Below, piece by piece: positions 36,940-47,021 of a stretch of DNA of 64,000 nucleotides. Positions within the stretch are counted from its first letter, which is position 1; each line of letters opens with the position of its first letter. The stretch is from CAZGLR01 sp964526635 (GTDB lineage: Bacteria > Zixibacteria > MSB-5A5 > GN15 > JAAZOE01): NCBI GenBank assembly GCA_964526635.1, contig CAZGLR010000001.1, forward strand, positions 11,991 to 75,990. Reading direction: 5' to 3'. The notes under the pieces were generated by a model. That model made no database searches. It was not told the origin of the DNA and saw only the letters and a program-made list of their open reading frames with translations. Made by a program: the position numbers and the translations under genes.

Positions 36940-39585
36940 TTAGAACGGACAACATGGCGCTGGTCCGCCCTTAAAGATGTAATTGATCATGTAGACAATG
37001 TCAGCGACATTGTTAGCGAAGTCACAATTGGCATCGCCGGCTTCAAAAGGATTCGGTGCGGGCCCACCCTTGAAAGTCCAGTTAATCAGGAACACAGCGT
37101 CTGAGAGATTAACCTGGCCATCGCCATTGGCGTCGCCGCAGACGTATTCACAGACATCGCCTACGCCGTCTTCGTCGGCATCCGCTTGATCAGGGTTAAA
37201 GACAAACGGGCAGTTATCGCAGACATTCCCGAGACCATCGTTGTCAGAATCGAGTTGATCCGGATTAGATATTTCCGGACAATTATCTTCCTGACAGGTA
37301 TTGGCCGGGAAGCCGGGATCACCGAAACTGTCGTCATCGAGATCCGTACAGGAGTCGCACAAATCCCCGATTCCGTCATCGTCGGCATCTTCCTGCCCGG
37401 GATTGTTGACCGTCGGACAATTATCGACATCGGCACAGAATCCGTCGCCATCGGCATCATCATCCGGATCGTTCGGGCAGATGTCGCAGACATCACCGAT
37501 GCCGTCGCTGTCTGCGTCGGCCTGGTTCGAATTGGGATCATCGGGACAGTTGTCGCAGATATCACCGACGCCATCGCTGTCCGCATCGGCCTGATCCGGA
37601 TTCGATACTGCGGGGCAATTATCCACGGCACAGGTATTGGCCGGGAAGCCGGGATCACCATAGCCGTCGTTATCCTGATCGGTACAGTCATCACAGATGT
37701 CCCCGATACCATCGGCATCGAAATCGGCCTGGTTCGGATTGGCGACATCAGGACAATTATCCACTGTGCAGGTATTGGCCGGGAAGCCGGGGTTGCCGAA
37801 GCCGTCATCATCGGTGTCAGTGCACTCGTCACAGAGATCTCCGCTGCCATCGGCATCGGCATCTTCCTGATCGGGATTGTTGATCGTTGGGCAGTTGTCA
37901 TCGTTGGCGCAAAGACCATCACCATCGATGTCATTGTCCGGGTCGACCGGGCAGGGATCACAAACATTGCCGAGACCGTCGCTGTCATGATCAGCCTGAT
38001 CGGCATTGGCGTCGTTCGGGCAATTATCGCAGACATCACCGACACCATCGCTGTCGGCATCGGCCTGATCCGGATTAGGTGTGGTGGGACAATTATCTTC
38101 GGCACAAGCATTAGCCGGGAAGCCGGGGTTACCGAAGCCGTCTTCGTCAGTATCGGTACAGTCATCACAGACATCACCAATACCGTCGCTATCCGCATCG
38201 GCCTGATTCGGATTGGCTATATCCGGACAGTTGTCAAGCTGGCAGGTGTTGGCCGGGAAACCGGGGTTTCCGAATCCATCGCCATCGGTGTCCGTGCAGG
38301 TATCACAGATATCGCCAATGCCATCGCTATCGGCATCTTCCTGCCCCGGATTGTTGTCATCCGGGCAGTTGTCGACATCAGCACAGAAGCCGTCACCATC
38401 GGCGTCGTTATCGGGGTCATTGGGGCAGACATCGCAGACATCCCCGAGGCCGTCACTATCGGCATCTTCCTGGCCCGGGTTGTTCACATCCGGGCAGTTA
38501 TCGCAGGCGTCCCCGATGCCGTCACCATCAACATCACTCTGATCCGGATTAGGGGTATCAGGACAATTATCTTCCGGACAGGTGTTGTTCGGGAAGCCGG
38601 GGTCACCGAAACCGTCGTTATCGGTATCAGTACAGGTATCGCAGGCGTCCCCGATGCCGTCGTTATCGGTATCCTGCTGACCGGGATTATTGACATCCGG
38701 ACAGTTGTCATCAGGACAGGTATTGGCTGGGAAGCCGGGATTACCGAAACCATCGCCATCAGTGTCGGTGCAATTATCGCAGGCATCGCCGGTGCCGTCG
38801 AAGTCACTGTCCTCCTGGCCCGGGTTGAAGTCATTGGGACAGTTATCATCGGGACACTCATTCTGAGGGTTGCCCGGATCACCATAACCGTCGCCATCGG
38901 CATCAGCCGGGCAGAAAAAGGTAACCGGCCAGCAATCAGCACCTGTAAAATCCGGCACATAGGTACCGCCCGGTGGAAACACATTGGTGAAAATAAAATC
39001 GCCACCCGGTGGGAAATAGGTCGAGTCGAAGCAGATCGTTCCCACGGCATTATCGCCGGGACTGGTGGGTGTGAAATGGACCGACATCATATGCTGCAGG
39101 GAACCGGGCGGCATGCCGACGTTGAATGCCGCGGCCCCGATAGGAAGGGTGTCGGGTGAGATGCCGTCGAGTGTCGAATCGACCATTTGCAGTTCAATCA
39201 AATCCCAGATGGTATTAGTTGGTGTCATACGACACCCGTCTACGACTGTCAGATACTGGTTGCCTGTTAATGGGCCGTCGTATCCATAGCCGTCGGGCTG
39301 GGTATTCCATTGCCAGGTGGCATTGACCGGCGATGATACCAGGAAGCCGGTGGTGAAACCACCGAGGGTGTTTTCGTTTTGGAACGAGATTCGCAGTTCA
39401 TAATCCTGACCAACGACAAGCGTATCGACCGTTCCGGGATCCCCCTCAAGCCCTATGTCGATGTGTACCGCGCCTTCGGCTGCAAGGCCGCCGTAACAGA
39501 GAAGACCTGTACAAATCGCCAGGAACAGAAATGCGCAACGAGATAGTCCTCCTTGACCGTCTGTGCGGGAAATTGGAGTGTGCAT
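36940..39585 (-). CDS. Secreted thrombospondin type 3 repeat protein with dockerin-like tail
   Basis: 881 aa; GGGGGAG before the ATG; signal peptide ends near 36. Residues of about 38-220 form a beta-sandwich that resembles cohesin-like domains. Then come 15 type 3 repeats (about 227-813) of the form D-N-C-P-x-x-x-N-P-x-Q-x-D-x-D-x-D-G-x-G-D-x-C-D, alternating with C-T-D-x-D-x-D-G-F-G-N-P-G-F inserts, and a dockerin-like pair ending C-C-P-F. The repeats hold several dozen Asp positions for Ca2+ and paired Cys for disulfides; such arrays form stiff calcium-dependent rods in OmpA-type and adhesin proteins. A structural surface rod is inferred. The opposite strand has a 657-codon open frame that I regard as a shadow of the repeat. 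Confidence 0.92.
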   Translation of the reverse strand: MHTPISRTDGQGGLSRCAFLFLAICTGLLCYGGLAAEGAVHIDIGLEGDPGTVDTLVVGQDYELRISFQNENTLGGFTTGFLVSSPVNATWQWNTQPDGYGYDGPLTGNQYLTVVDGCRMTPTNTIWDLIELQMVDSTLDGISPDTLPIGAAAFNVGMPPGSLQHMMSVHFTPTSPGDNAVGTICFDSTYFPPGGDFIFTNVFPPGGTYVPDFTGADCWPVTFFCPADADGDGYGDPGNPQNECPDDNCPNDFNPGQEDSDFDGTGDACDNCTDTDGDGFGNPGFPANTCPDDNCPDVNNPGQQDTDNDGIGDACDTCTDTDNDGFGDPGFPNNTCPEDNCPDTPNPDQSDVDGDGIGDACDNCPDVNNPGQEDADSDGLGDVCDVCPNDPDNDADGDGFCADVDNCPDDNNPGQEDADSDGIGDICDTCTDTDGDGFGNPGFPANTCQLDNCPDIANPNQADADSDGIGDVCDDCTDTDEDGFGNPGFPANACAEDNCPTTPNPDQADADSDGVGDVCDNCPNDANADQADHDSDGLGNVCDPCPVDPDNDIDGDGLCANDDNCPTINNPDQEDADADGSGDLCDECTDTDDDGFGNPGFPANTCTVDNCPDVANPNQADFDADGIGDICDDCTDQDNDGYGDPGFPANTCAVDNCPAVSNPDQADADSDGVGDICDNCPDDPNSNQADADSDGIGDVCDICPNDPDDDADGDGFCADVDNCPTVNNPGQEDADDDGIGDLCDSCTDLDDDSFGDPGFPANTCQEDNCPEISNPDQLDSDNDGLGNVCDNCPFVFNPDQADADEDGVGDVCEYVCGDANGDGQVNLSDAVFLINWTFKGGPAPNPFEAGDANCDFANNVADIVYMINYIFKGGPAPCCPF
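37147..38907 (-). repeat. Tandem array coding for 15 thrombospondin type 3 repeats
   Basis: Imperfect DNA repeats of about 100-130 bases, diverged at third positions but with the same protein pattern, so they are kept by selection and not freshly duplicated. Confidence 0.85.
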
Positions 39586-39813
39586 AAATAACTCCCCCTA
39601 CGTTGAGGTTTACAATGCTGTATACTGATATATGAATTGCAGGTATTTATTTGCGCCTGTTTTAAAATAACAGTGAAGGCAGATTTATACAACTATTATA
39701 TTATATTATAACGGTGATAATATCACTGCATGATAAATCAAATAATGTGTATGTGGAATGTATGTACTTATTATCCGGTAATGAGTTGGGTTGGCAGGTC
39801 TGTTGTCAATACT

Positions 39814-40320
39814 TTATCGATCGTAGATTATTCTATCCGGCATGAAACGATCAGTCGGAGATTTCGTTTCATCTGGATACCCCAAAGACACGATTGCCAA
39901 CGGTTGAATGGCTTTCGGCAGCGCAAATATGGTTCCGACCAGAGCCATGCGTTCCGGTCGCGGATACACACCCAGCCAGACCGCTCCCAGACCCAGAGCA
40001 TGAGCCGCCAGGAGAATATTCTGGGTAGCGGCAGAGGTATCGACAACCCAGTAACCGGGTGATTTCTCCAGAGTCGTATCTCCACAGACCACAATTGCGA
40101 CCGATGCTTCAAGCAACATTTTGGCGTAGGGGTGCTCCATACCCAATTTGATTAATGTCTCTTTTTTTTCAACGATAATAAATCGCCATGGCTGTTCGTT
40201 ATTGGCCGAGGGCGCCTGCATGGCGGCGCGTAGAATTTTTTCAATCAATTCAGGCGGAATCGACTGTTCCTTATATTTTCGGATGCTGCGCCGGGTTAAA
40301 ATCGCCTCCATAGCTTCCAT
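39814..40320 (-). CDS. Nitroreductase family flavoprotein
   Basis: 168 aa from ATG at 40320 (AGGA nine bases upstream; the TTG at 40326 is too near that site). The FMN-binding landmarks are R-R-S-I-R-K-Y near the start, A-P-S-A-N-N-E-Q-P-W around 38-47, A-A-T-Q-N-I-L-L-A-A-H-A-L-G-L-G and the closing L-G-Y-P. Family members are homodimers that use NAD(P)H to reduce nitro groups, quinones or flavins, and some take part in cofactor chemistry. The substrate is not evident. It is cytoplasmic, unlike its secreted neighbours, and lies 15 bases after the small dockerin gene end, so may share its transcript. Confidence 0.9.
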   Translation of the reverse strand: MEAMEAILTRRSIRKYKEQSIPPELIEKILRAAMQAPSANNEQPWRFIIVEKKETLIKLGMEHPYAKMLLEASVAIVVCGDTTLEKSPGYWVVDTSAATQNILLAAHALGLGAVWLGVYPRPERMALVGTIFALPKAIQPLAIVSLGYPDETKSPTDRFMPDRIIYDR

Positions 40321-40335
40321 TGCCAATTATCCTTT

Positions 40336-40806
40336 CTACTCTACACAGCCACAGGCGGGAGAAGGACCGCCTTTGAATATGAAATTGATTAGAAATACAC
40401 TATCGCCGACATTCAGTGAACAGTCGGCGTTGGCATCGGCGGCCGCTGGGCACGATGGCGCCGGGCCGCCCTTAAAGACGTAGTTAATGAGAAAGACAGC
40501 ATCACCGATATTGGTGTTGTAATCGGTATTGGCGTCCCCGGCAACACTGCAGCAGGAACCGCCCAGACCATTTAGCTGGGCAATAAATCCCTGATGCAAA
40601 GTCATTTTTTCGGCGGTTACCGTACCGGCCGGCGTGACGCCGAGCGCGCCGGTAAGAAACATTTTCCCGGCCGGGCTCATGGTCGATCCACCGGCACTTA
40701 TCTGCGAACAGGGCATCGAGTAAGCGGCAATCTGTGACCCACCCGCGACAATTGCCATCGCCAGGACTGTCAGGATGGTTTTCACTATGGATGTTTTTAT
40801 TTTCAT
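40336..40806 (-). CDS. Small secreted dockerin-like protein
   Basis: 156 aa. Signal peptide of about 28 residues, a short linker of about 60 residues rich in Gly, Ser and Met without known domain, then a complete dockerin-like pair (G-D-A-N-T-D-Y-N-T-N-I-G-D-A and D-A-N-A-D-C-S-L-N-V-G-D-S) ending A-C-G-C-V-E. With almost nothing but the tail, it could be an adaptor or a competitor for the tail's binding partner. It starts 15 bases after the S74 fibre gene ends and should be co-transcribed. Confidence 0.85.
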   Translation of the reverse strand: MKIKTSIVKTILTVLAMAIVAGGSQIAAYSMPCSQISAGGSTMSPAGKMFLTGALGVTPAGTVTAEKMTLHQGFIAQLNGLGGSCCSVAGDANTDYNTNIGDAVFLINYVFKGGPAPSCPAAADANADCSLNVGDSVFLINFIFKGGPSPACGCVE

Positions 40807-40821
40807 AATCTCTGCCCGCCT

Positions 40822-42105
40822 CTATTGAATAACCTGATCCGACTGCGCGGCAAGCAATTTTTCGAGTTTTTCAAGTCGCGTGGTTATTGACTCCAGTTGA
40901 TCTTTCAGGTGAGCGACCTCATGAGTTCGGTTTTGTAACTGCTGCTGGGTCTTATAAAGCTCCTGTATTGCCGCCAATGCGATGCCGGAGGGATCGACCG
41001 TTGAGATAGCGGCCGTATCGGCGCCGAGTCCAAATATCTTATGGAAGTCCTGGGCGATTGGCCCGATATGGGTAACTTCGTCGGTATCTGTAATATAATT
41101 CCACTGTGCGATATCAAGCCGGGCCAGTTTTTCAAGCAGTTTACGACCATCGATCGGCCTAAAGTTCTCCTTTAAATTACGGCTGGAGGCATTTGTCCAG
41201 TCGCCGGAATGAGTAAGATAGGCGCCCGTAGAGGTATTGATGAATCGAGTCGTGTCATAGGGCGTCTCTCCGCCGACATTGGTAATATACACGCCGCCAT
41301 CAGCGCGCAGGACAAACTGTTCGTTTCCGCCGGAATAGATATCATCGACACACGATTCACAATCATTGGCGGCCATGACCATAGCGCCATGATGAATCGC
41401 CTTGGCCCGATTTCCTACCGCAAATGAATAGGCGCCGTCGGCATAACACTTGAACCCACCGGCTACTGTGCCGTAGAGGCCAGAGGCGCTATGGTCACGT
41501 CCGCCGGCGATAGTAGAATAAAAGCCATCGGCGCTGTTGTTGGTTCCGCCACCGATCGTGGCGCCAAAGTCACTGGCGCTGTTATCTTTGCCTCCGGAGA
41601 TAGTGGCGTTTTCAGCGATGGCCGAATTCCAGGTACCGGCCACGAATGCATCCTTGCCGGTATTGGTATTATTGGGACCGAGCGTCGCCTGACCGGTTAC
41701 GGCCAGTTCACCGTTGATGATCCCGCCGGCGGCCTGATGAATAGTCGCTGTCCGAAGCGACAAGGGCATTGCCGTAATACGGGTACGCGGTGCAAGTTCA
41801 TCTTCGCCATTGACCGTGATCGCCATATACACCTGTTCCAGAGTATTGAAATCGAGTACTTCTGAACTGAGAGAGATGATAGTGGTAAACAAGCCTTCAG
41901 TCACACTAACTTCAGCAAGCGATTCGGACCAGAGAAGGTTGCCGGCGGTTGAATCGTCGTAGATTGCGAGGTCGAGGCTGACCAGACCGTCCACCGGTTT
42001 GCCGTCCTCATCAAGCAAATACCCCTGATAGGCAACAGGATATATCTGGCCAAAGACCACCGATGTCAAAATCCAGGCCAGAATGATGAACATATAGCGG
42101 CGCAT
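40822..42105 (-). CDS. Secreted trimeric fibre-like protein with S74 chaperone domain
   Basis: 427 aa; GGGG before the ATG; signal peptide of about 19 residues. An N-terminal beta domain (about 22-118; Y-Q-G-Y-L, P-R-T-R-I-T-A-M-P-L-S-L-R) is common in FCB secreted proteins. Residues of about 145-240 hold YadA-head-like repeats (I-S-G-G-K-D-N-S-A-S, I-G-G-G-T-N-N-S-A-D, I-A-G-G-R-D-H-S-A-S). The S74 intramolecular chaperone domain (about 305-380) has S-S-R-N-L-K-E-N, the site of self-cleavage in phage tail spikes, followed by a trimeric coiled coil (about 385-420). The whole suggests a self-assembling surface trimer. It has no dockerin tail, but the next gene (15 bases on) is almost only a dockerin tail. 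No phage genes surround it. Confidence 0.88.
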   Translation of the reverse strand: MRRYMFIILAWILTSVVFGQIYPVAYQGYLLDEDGKPVDGLVSLDLAIYDDSTAGNLLWSESLAEVSVTEGLFTTIISLSSEVLDFNTLEQVYMAITVNGEDELAPRTRITAMPLSLRTATIHQAAGGIINGELAVTGQATLGPNNTNTGKDAFVAGTWNSAIAENATISGGKDNSASDFGATIGGGTNNSADGFYSTIAGGRDHSASGLYGTVAGGFKCYADGAYSFAVGNRAKAIHHGAMVMAANDCESCVDDIYSGGNEQFVLRADGGVYITNVGGETPYDTTRFINTSTGAYLTHSGDWTNASSRNLKENFRPIDGRKLLEKLARLDIAQWNYITDTDEVTHIGPIAQDFHKIFGLGADTAAISTVDPSGIALAAIQELYKTQQQLQNRTHEVAHLKDQLESITTRLEKLEKLLAAQSDQVIQ

Positions 42106-42263
42106 GAGTTGCCCCTTTCCATAGTATTGTCATGCGGGAGAAATGCCGCACTCCCGGGAATTTTCTTCATCGGTCTGAGTAAGTCAGACGTGTATTCTGC
42201 TTGCGGCAATATAGGGCCAAATTGCTTTATAATAAAGGATAATTTTAACCCTGATTGGGGTAA

Positions 42264-42294
42264 CACAGGCAGGCGAATATGTCGCCTGCCTGTG
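42264..42294 (-). terminator. Hairpin behind the C10 protease gene
   Basis: Thirteen-base perfect arms (CACAGGCAGGCGA and its complement), loop of five, followed by TTACC on the minus strand. It lies 11 bases past the stop at 42305. Confidence 0.65.
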
Positions 42295-42304
42295 CCTCGA
42301 TAAA

Positions 42305-45300
42305 TTAGTCGCAGCCGGGTGGCGGGCCGCTTTTGAACACGAAATTGATCAGGTAGATACCGTCGCCGATCAGGACCTCGCCATCGCAGTCAGCATCCCC
42401 CATGATCAGAGGTTCCGGCGGGGGACCGCTCTTGAAGATATAATTGATGATGTAGAGTATATCGCCGATATTGATATTCTGGTCGTTGTTAGCATCACCC
42501 AGCATACCCGTCGCAAAAGCACGGACATCGGAATAGGTAATTCCGCTGAACTGATCATCGGCCCGGACGCGCCAGTAGTAACTGGCGCCGAATGGAAATG
42601 GTGTCGTCGTCTGGTAGGAGGTATCGCCATTCATTTCGATACTCGAAAACGAGGTGAAGTCCGGATTCGAGGAAAACTGCAGTCGGTATATTATTTCATC
42701 GATCAGGTCACCGCCGTCGGTTGCCTGCCAAACAAAAAGTCCATGGCCATCGCTCAGCACAATACCGTCATCAGGAGACAACAGGGTGAAGGCCGCCGGG
42801 GGATCATTGGACGGGTTAGCCCAGAATTGCGCAAGATCGCTCCAGGCGCCGTCTTCAAAACCATCGGATGCCCGAACGCGCCAGAAATAGACCTGATCAT
42901 CGGCGAGGTTCACATCGACTTTCCATGAAGTAGATTCGCCTGACTGCTGGGGACGGTTTTCATAAGACGTCACCGGGATAGTCATCGCTTCATCTTCATA
43001 TATCTCGTAGTCATAGGTCAGATTATCGAATTCAGCGTCGCTGGAATTGCCATGGATCAGATCTGGGTTTTCTTCCGGTGTACCTTCCATAGCGGCCNNN
43101 NNNNNNNGGGGAGAGGTTGCCCGGAGTGGTGGGCACCGAATTCATGCGCAGTTCACGGACTTTCCAGCCTGACCAGAACTGGCCATTAAAGACACGGACA
43201 CGCGCATAGTACCGTACGCCATCATCCAGCGTTGTTCCGGCATACGCAACCGATGTATCCGATGATACGGCCTGATAATCCCAGTTCTCAACAGTCGTCC
43301 AATCCTGATCGAGCCCGATCTGAATATGGTATTCGAGCTGCGATTGACCAGCCTTATCGAAATATCCCCAATGGAAAGTCGGCGTGTGATCACACAGATG
43401 TGTATGGTTGGCTTCTTCAGTGACAAGTATCGTCACTTCGGGCGCCAGCGACGGCTCCTGATAGCCGAAGAAATTGAGGCAGTTAAGGATGATATCATCA
43501 CGTGGTATCCAGCGGGAATCGCCATTGATTATCGCCTCGATACCAAATCCCATGAAAATCGACTTATAGGAACCGGAATATGACACTGACCCGAAATCGG
43601 TTTGCGTGAAGTATTTGAACTCCGCGATACCACCATTGACTGGCAACATATGATCGGTGTTGGTTTGATTGGCGGCGCCGCCTGAGCCCTGAATCGCGAC
43701 TGAATCGGCCGGACCCATAACCTGGCAGCCGGGTTCGGCACAGAGGATGGGGATATATGTTGAACTGACATAGTCGGCCTTTAGATAGTCATTCAAAAAG
43801 CCGGGATCAAGGCTCGCCAGCTGGGCCGCGATACCCTGGCCGGTAAGAATGAGATTGCCGCCGTTGTTCAAGAATCCCTTCATCTGAGTGATTTCGGCGC
43901 TGGACATCGGATTGCTGCGATAGTCACCGGTGAACCAGATCACGGCCTGATAATTCAGCAGAAAGACTGAATCCGGCGGGACCATATAGGTCCAGTCCCA
44001 GTGCTCATACGGGATGCGTAATGCTTCCAGCGACTGACGATACCATATCTGCAGATCATCCTGATTATCATCATCGATCAATATCACTTGAACACCGCCG
44101 ATGGCCTGTTCGACGACCATTGTGTCTATGCGGGTGCCGGCATCATAGATGACTTCGACAAAGAACGAATCAATGCGCGGCACATAATCGGCAGGGATCG
44201 TAATCTGGAACGGATCCGCCGTATTGACAGCCGAATCCTTGGCGGGAATCGTGCCAAAGGTGGCTAAATCATCGCTGATAACCAGTAAGGCATCATCGCA
44301 GAATAGCCGGGCCTCAACGTCAGTCACCGGTTCGGCGCCATAGTTGGAAAGCGTGACAGTAAACTCGACCGTTTCACCGGCTTCGGGGATATCGTCACCA
44401 TCACCGCCAACAGCATCGTCAAAGGCCGATCCACCCATCAGCAGCATCCCCGTTTCCGGAATGATATTGATGACCATGGCCTCGACCATGGGATCGCAAC
44501 CGCTCCACGGGCAATAGAGACCATCAACCACATACCAGGCATTATTGCCGCCCCCCCAGCCGTAGTTGAAGTGGTACTGATTGGTGCCGCCGGTTTCTCG
44601 CCAGCCGTCACATACGATGGCATGGCCGGAAATCCGATACAGCGTTGGAAGGCCCTGATTAATTTGACTTTTGATGACATTGAACCAGCTCTGGGCGCTG
44701 TAGGAATTGCGATAGACGGCATTGGCCGATTCGTCGTAGTTGAAATAGGTGGGGAAGACGATCTCGCCGTACATTGTATATGCACCGGAACCGCAGGCGC
44801 CATAGTCCATTTCAAAAGCGACGCCCATTTCGTAGCTGATCTCAGCCACGTCATGATTACTGCCGCCATAGGAGTAGCTATCGGAGAAATCGGCACTGAG
44901 GTTCTGACCCTGAGTACTGCCGCCGCAGGAATTATCGCCGGACCAGTAGTAGGAATGAGATCCGGTGCCCAGGGGAGGCCATTGGTGGTACCAGATAAGC
45001 TGGGCCGCGGCCGTTGCGACACATCCAACCACTGTGGTGCCGCCATCGCCCGGTGGACAGTACATATTATAGGGGTATCCCTGGTGCCAGGCAGTCGTCA
45101 AAAGCGGTCCGGCATCACGGGTCGTTTCAGTGCCCGCCTTGGTGAAAAACTGGTCGACTGGTACGCTGAAACGGTCCCAGGCGGTTTTATTTGCTGGATC
45201 CAGAAGCGGCTCGGGATCGCCCGCCGGGGTGGCATTGAGATCGCCATAACGGTCAGTGAACAGGTCAAACCGTGACTGAATCACCTGCCGGAGCATCAGG

Positions 45301-45644
45301 GCGAAACCGTCGGCCTCATGAATATCGAGATTGTTTTCATCCGAATAGGCCTTTACCGGCGCCATCTCTTTCAAGGCCGGGATGACAATATACCCGACCG
45401 GGTCGATATGATAGACGCGGCCCAGCATGGCGCCGTTTTCAATAATTTCTTCACTGCCGATGATTTTCGGAGTGAGTGATCCCCCCCAGGATCCGGTTTC
45501 TGCCGTTATATGTGTCATCCAGTTTTCAGCCACCTGATCCATGTCGATATCGGTCGCCAGTTCGGCAAAGACTGACCGGGGAATCAGCAGCAAAAACACG
45601 ATGAGACTCAATGTGATAAATACAGGTTTTACAATGCGCAGCAT
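42305..45644 (-). CDS. Secreted streptopain-type (C10) cysteine protease with dockerin-like tail, interrupted by an assembly gap
   Basis: Start at ATG 45644 (AGGA seven bases before; signal peptide M-L-R-I-V-K to V-F-A). The frame runs to the N-run 43098-43107 and resumes in another phase, as in the kinase gene; a gap of three times n bases gives one protein of about 1110 aa. C10 propeptide (about 30-165), catalytic domain (about 170-400) with Cys 208 in V-V-G-C-V-A-T-A-A-A-Q and His 341 in S-G-H-A-I-V-C-D-G-W. Then an Ig-like domain, an alpha/beta domain (V-I-L-I-D-D-D-N-Q-D-D, G-G-N-L-I-L-T-G-Q-G) like a degenerate glutamine-amidotransferase fold, Fn3-like modules on both sides of the gap, and a dockerin-like pair ending P-P-G-C-D. 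It should cleave proteins outside the cell. Confidence 0.9.
43098..43107. other. Assembly gap (10 N)
   Basis: Ten N inside the C10 protease gene, between two halves of an Fn3-like module. Only a few residues seem to be missing. Confidence 0.99.
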
Positions 45645-45990
45645 GAGTCGTCCTCTCTCGTGCATTCAGGCGGGGGGCCTGATGATGCCGTCAAACAAGT
45701 TGTGCTGCAGCCTGACGCTGGGTGCGGGGCCGTCAGACCGCCATATGAGGTATGGCGTGCAAGGGGTACACAGATGTACGGTCTGTTTAATATAATACAG
45801 TTCTTACATTTGGCAATCAAAAATCGACATACGCGCCTATTCAGCGGGGTAATTGGGAGATTGATCCAAATTCACGTAACTTCTCCGTAATTCCACCGTA
45901 AATGTAAGCGCCTCAAGTTGTTCTGATTGAAGTAAACCATCTGGTAGTTTTTTGCATCGTACTAACGGAGAGATCATACAGGAGGAAGTT
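45645..45990. other. Intergenic region between divergent genes
   Basis: Leaders of the C10 protease (minus) and the DUF4097-like gene (plus). The first 130 bases are GC-rich, the remainder AT-rich. No gene or known riboswitch is seen. Confidence 0.5.
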
Positions 45991-46944
45991 ATGAAACCCG
46001 TTATACGAACCACCCCCAATGTCCTCACCGCTGCCATTTTTGTCGCCATAATATTGACTGTCCCGGCACTGGCCGGAGTCGAAAAAGTGGTTACGAAAAA
46101 TTTTGAAGTATCCCCGGGCGGCGAACTTTTTGTGGAAACCGATCTCGGTTCAATAGAGATATTTACTTCCGATGTCCATGCTGTGGATATCGAAATCGTA
46201 CTGGAAGCCAGGACTTCCAACGAAAAGCGGGCCCATGAATATTTCGATGAATTCGATATTCAATTCGATGCTTCCGGCAATATCGTAGAGATTGTCGCCG
46301 AATATGATGATGATCGTGGCGATCGCTGGCGGCGCGGCCGGGCCGATTTCAAAGCCAATTTTTATATTACCGTACCCCGTGAGTTCGATGTTACTCTCCT
46401 GACGGCCGGCGGCAGCGTCGCCGTTGGCGATCTCGTCGGCAATGTCAGGGCCACAACCTCTGGTGGCAGTCTGCTTTTCGAGAAGATCGATGGCTCAATT
46501 CGCGGGCAGACTTCCGGCGGTAATATCGCTGTCAAGACGTGCAGCGGACAGGTAGATGTCACCACTTCCGGCGGCAGTATCGGTATCGGTTCGGTGGGTG
46601 GAGACGTACACGCTGCCACTTCCGGCGGCAGTATTGTGGTTGAAGAGGCCTTCGGGCTGGTTGACGCCTCCACGTCCGGCGGCAGTGTCATGGCGCGTCT
46701 GGCCGAACAGCCCCGTGGCGATTGCCGTCTGTCAACCTCCGGCGGAAATGTGACGGTGTACCTGAAAGAGGGCATCAATGTCAATCTCGACGCCTCAACC
46801 TCCGGGGGTAAGGTGTATACTGATTTCCCGATTAAGGTCCAGGGGCAGTTGACGGGATCATCGATTCGGGCGTCGCTGAATCAGGGTGGCCCGGAAATGC
46901 GTTTGCGGACCAGCGGAGGAAACATCGAAATAAAAGCGTTGTAA
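45991..46944 (+). CDS. Exported DUF4097-like beta-helical repeat protein
   Basis: 317 aa from ATG at 45991 (GGAGG five bases before; the longer frame from 45952 lacks a site). Signal peptide of about 28 residues ends A-L-A-G. After a beta-rich start come eight repeats of 16-20 residues, each with T-S-G-G-S/N, giving the ladder of a right-handed beta-helix. This is the DUF4097/putative adhesin family. A 45-residue charged stretch with D-D-D-R-G-D-R-W-R-R precedes the repeats. No catalytic motif. Probably periplasmic or surface-bound; function unknown. Single gene with its own terminator. Confidence 0.85.
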   Translation: MKPVIRTTPNVLTAAIFVAIILTVPALAGVEKVVTKNFEVSPGGELFVETDLGSIEIFTSDVHAVDIEIVLEARTSNEKRAHEYFDEFDIQFDASGNIVEIVAEYDDDRGDRWRRGRADFKANFYITVPREFDVTLLTAGGSVAVGDLVGNVRATTSGGSLLFEKIDGSIRGQTSGGNIAVKTCSGQVDVTTSGGSIGIGSVGGDVHAATSGGSIVVEEAFGLVDASTSGGSVMARLAEQPRGDCRLSTSGGNVTVYLKEGINVNLDASTSGGKVYTDFPIKVQGQLTGSSIRASLNQGGPEMRLRTSGGNIEIKAL

Positions 46945-46984
46945 GGTCCCCCTGCCCCATCAACACCTACCAATTTAGTACCCA

Positions 46985-47021
46985 GCGGGTCGGTTTCCCC
47001 AAAACCGGCCCGCGATTTTTT
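46985..47021 (+). terminator. Terminator of the DUF4097-like gene
   Basis: CGGGTCGGTTT and AAACCGGCCCG pair with one G-T wobble around a short loop, followed by CGA and six T. Confidence 0.82.

Noticed and set aside
37186..39159. 657-codon plus-strand open frame
   Set aside because: It lies opposite the TSP3 repeats, is made of Ile/Thr/Ala/Gly from the complement of Asp/Asn/Gly codons, and has no domain or ribosome-binding site.
40822..42105. Prophage remnant, suggested by the S74 domain
   Set aside because: No other phage gene, integrase or attachment site nearby; the signal peptide and YadA-like repeats fit a cellular surface protein.
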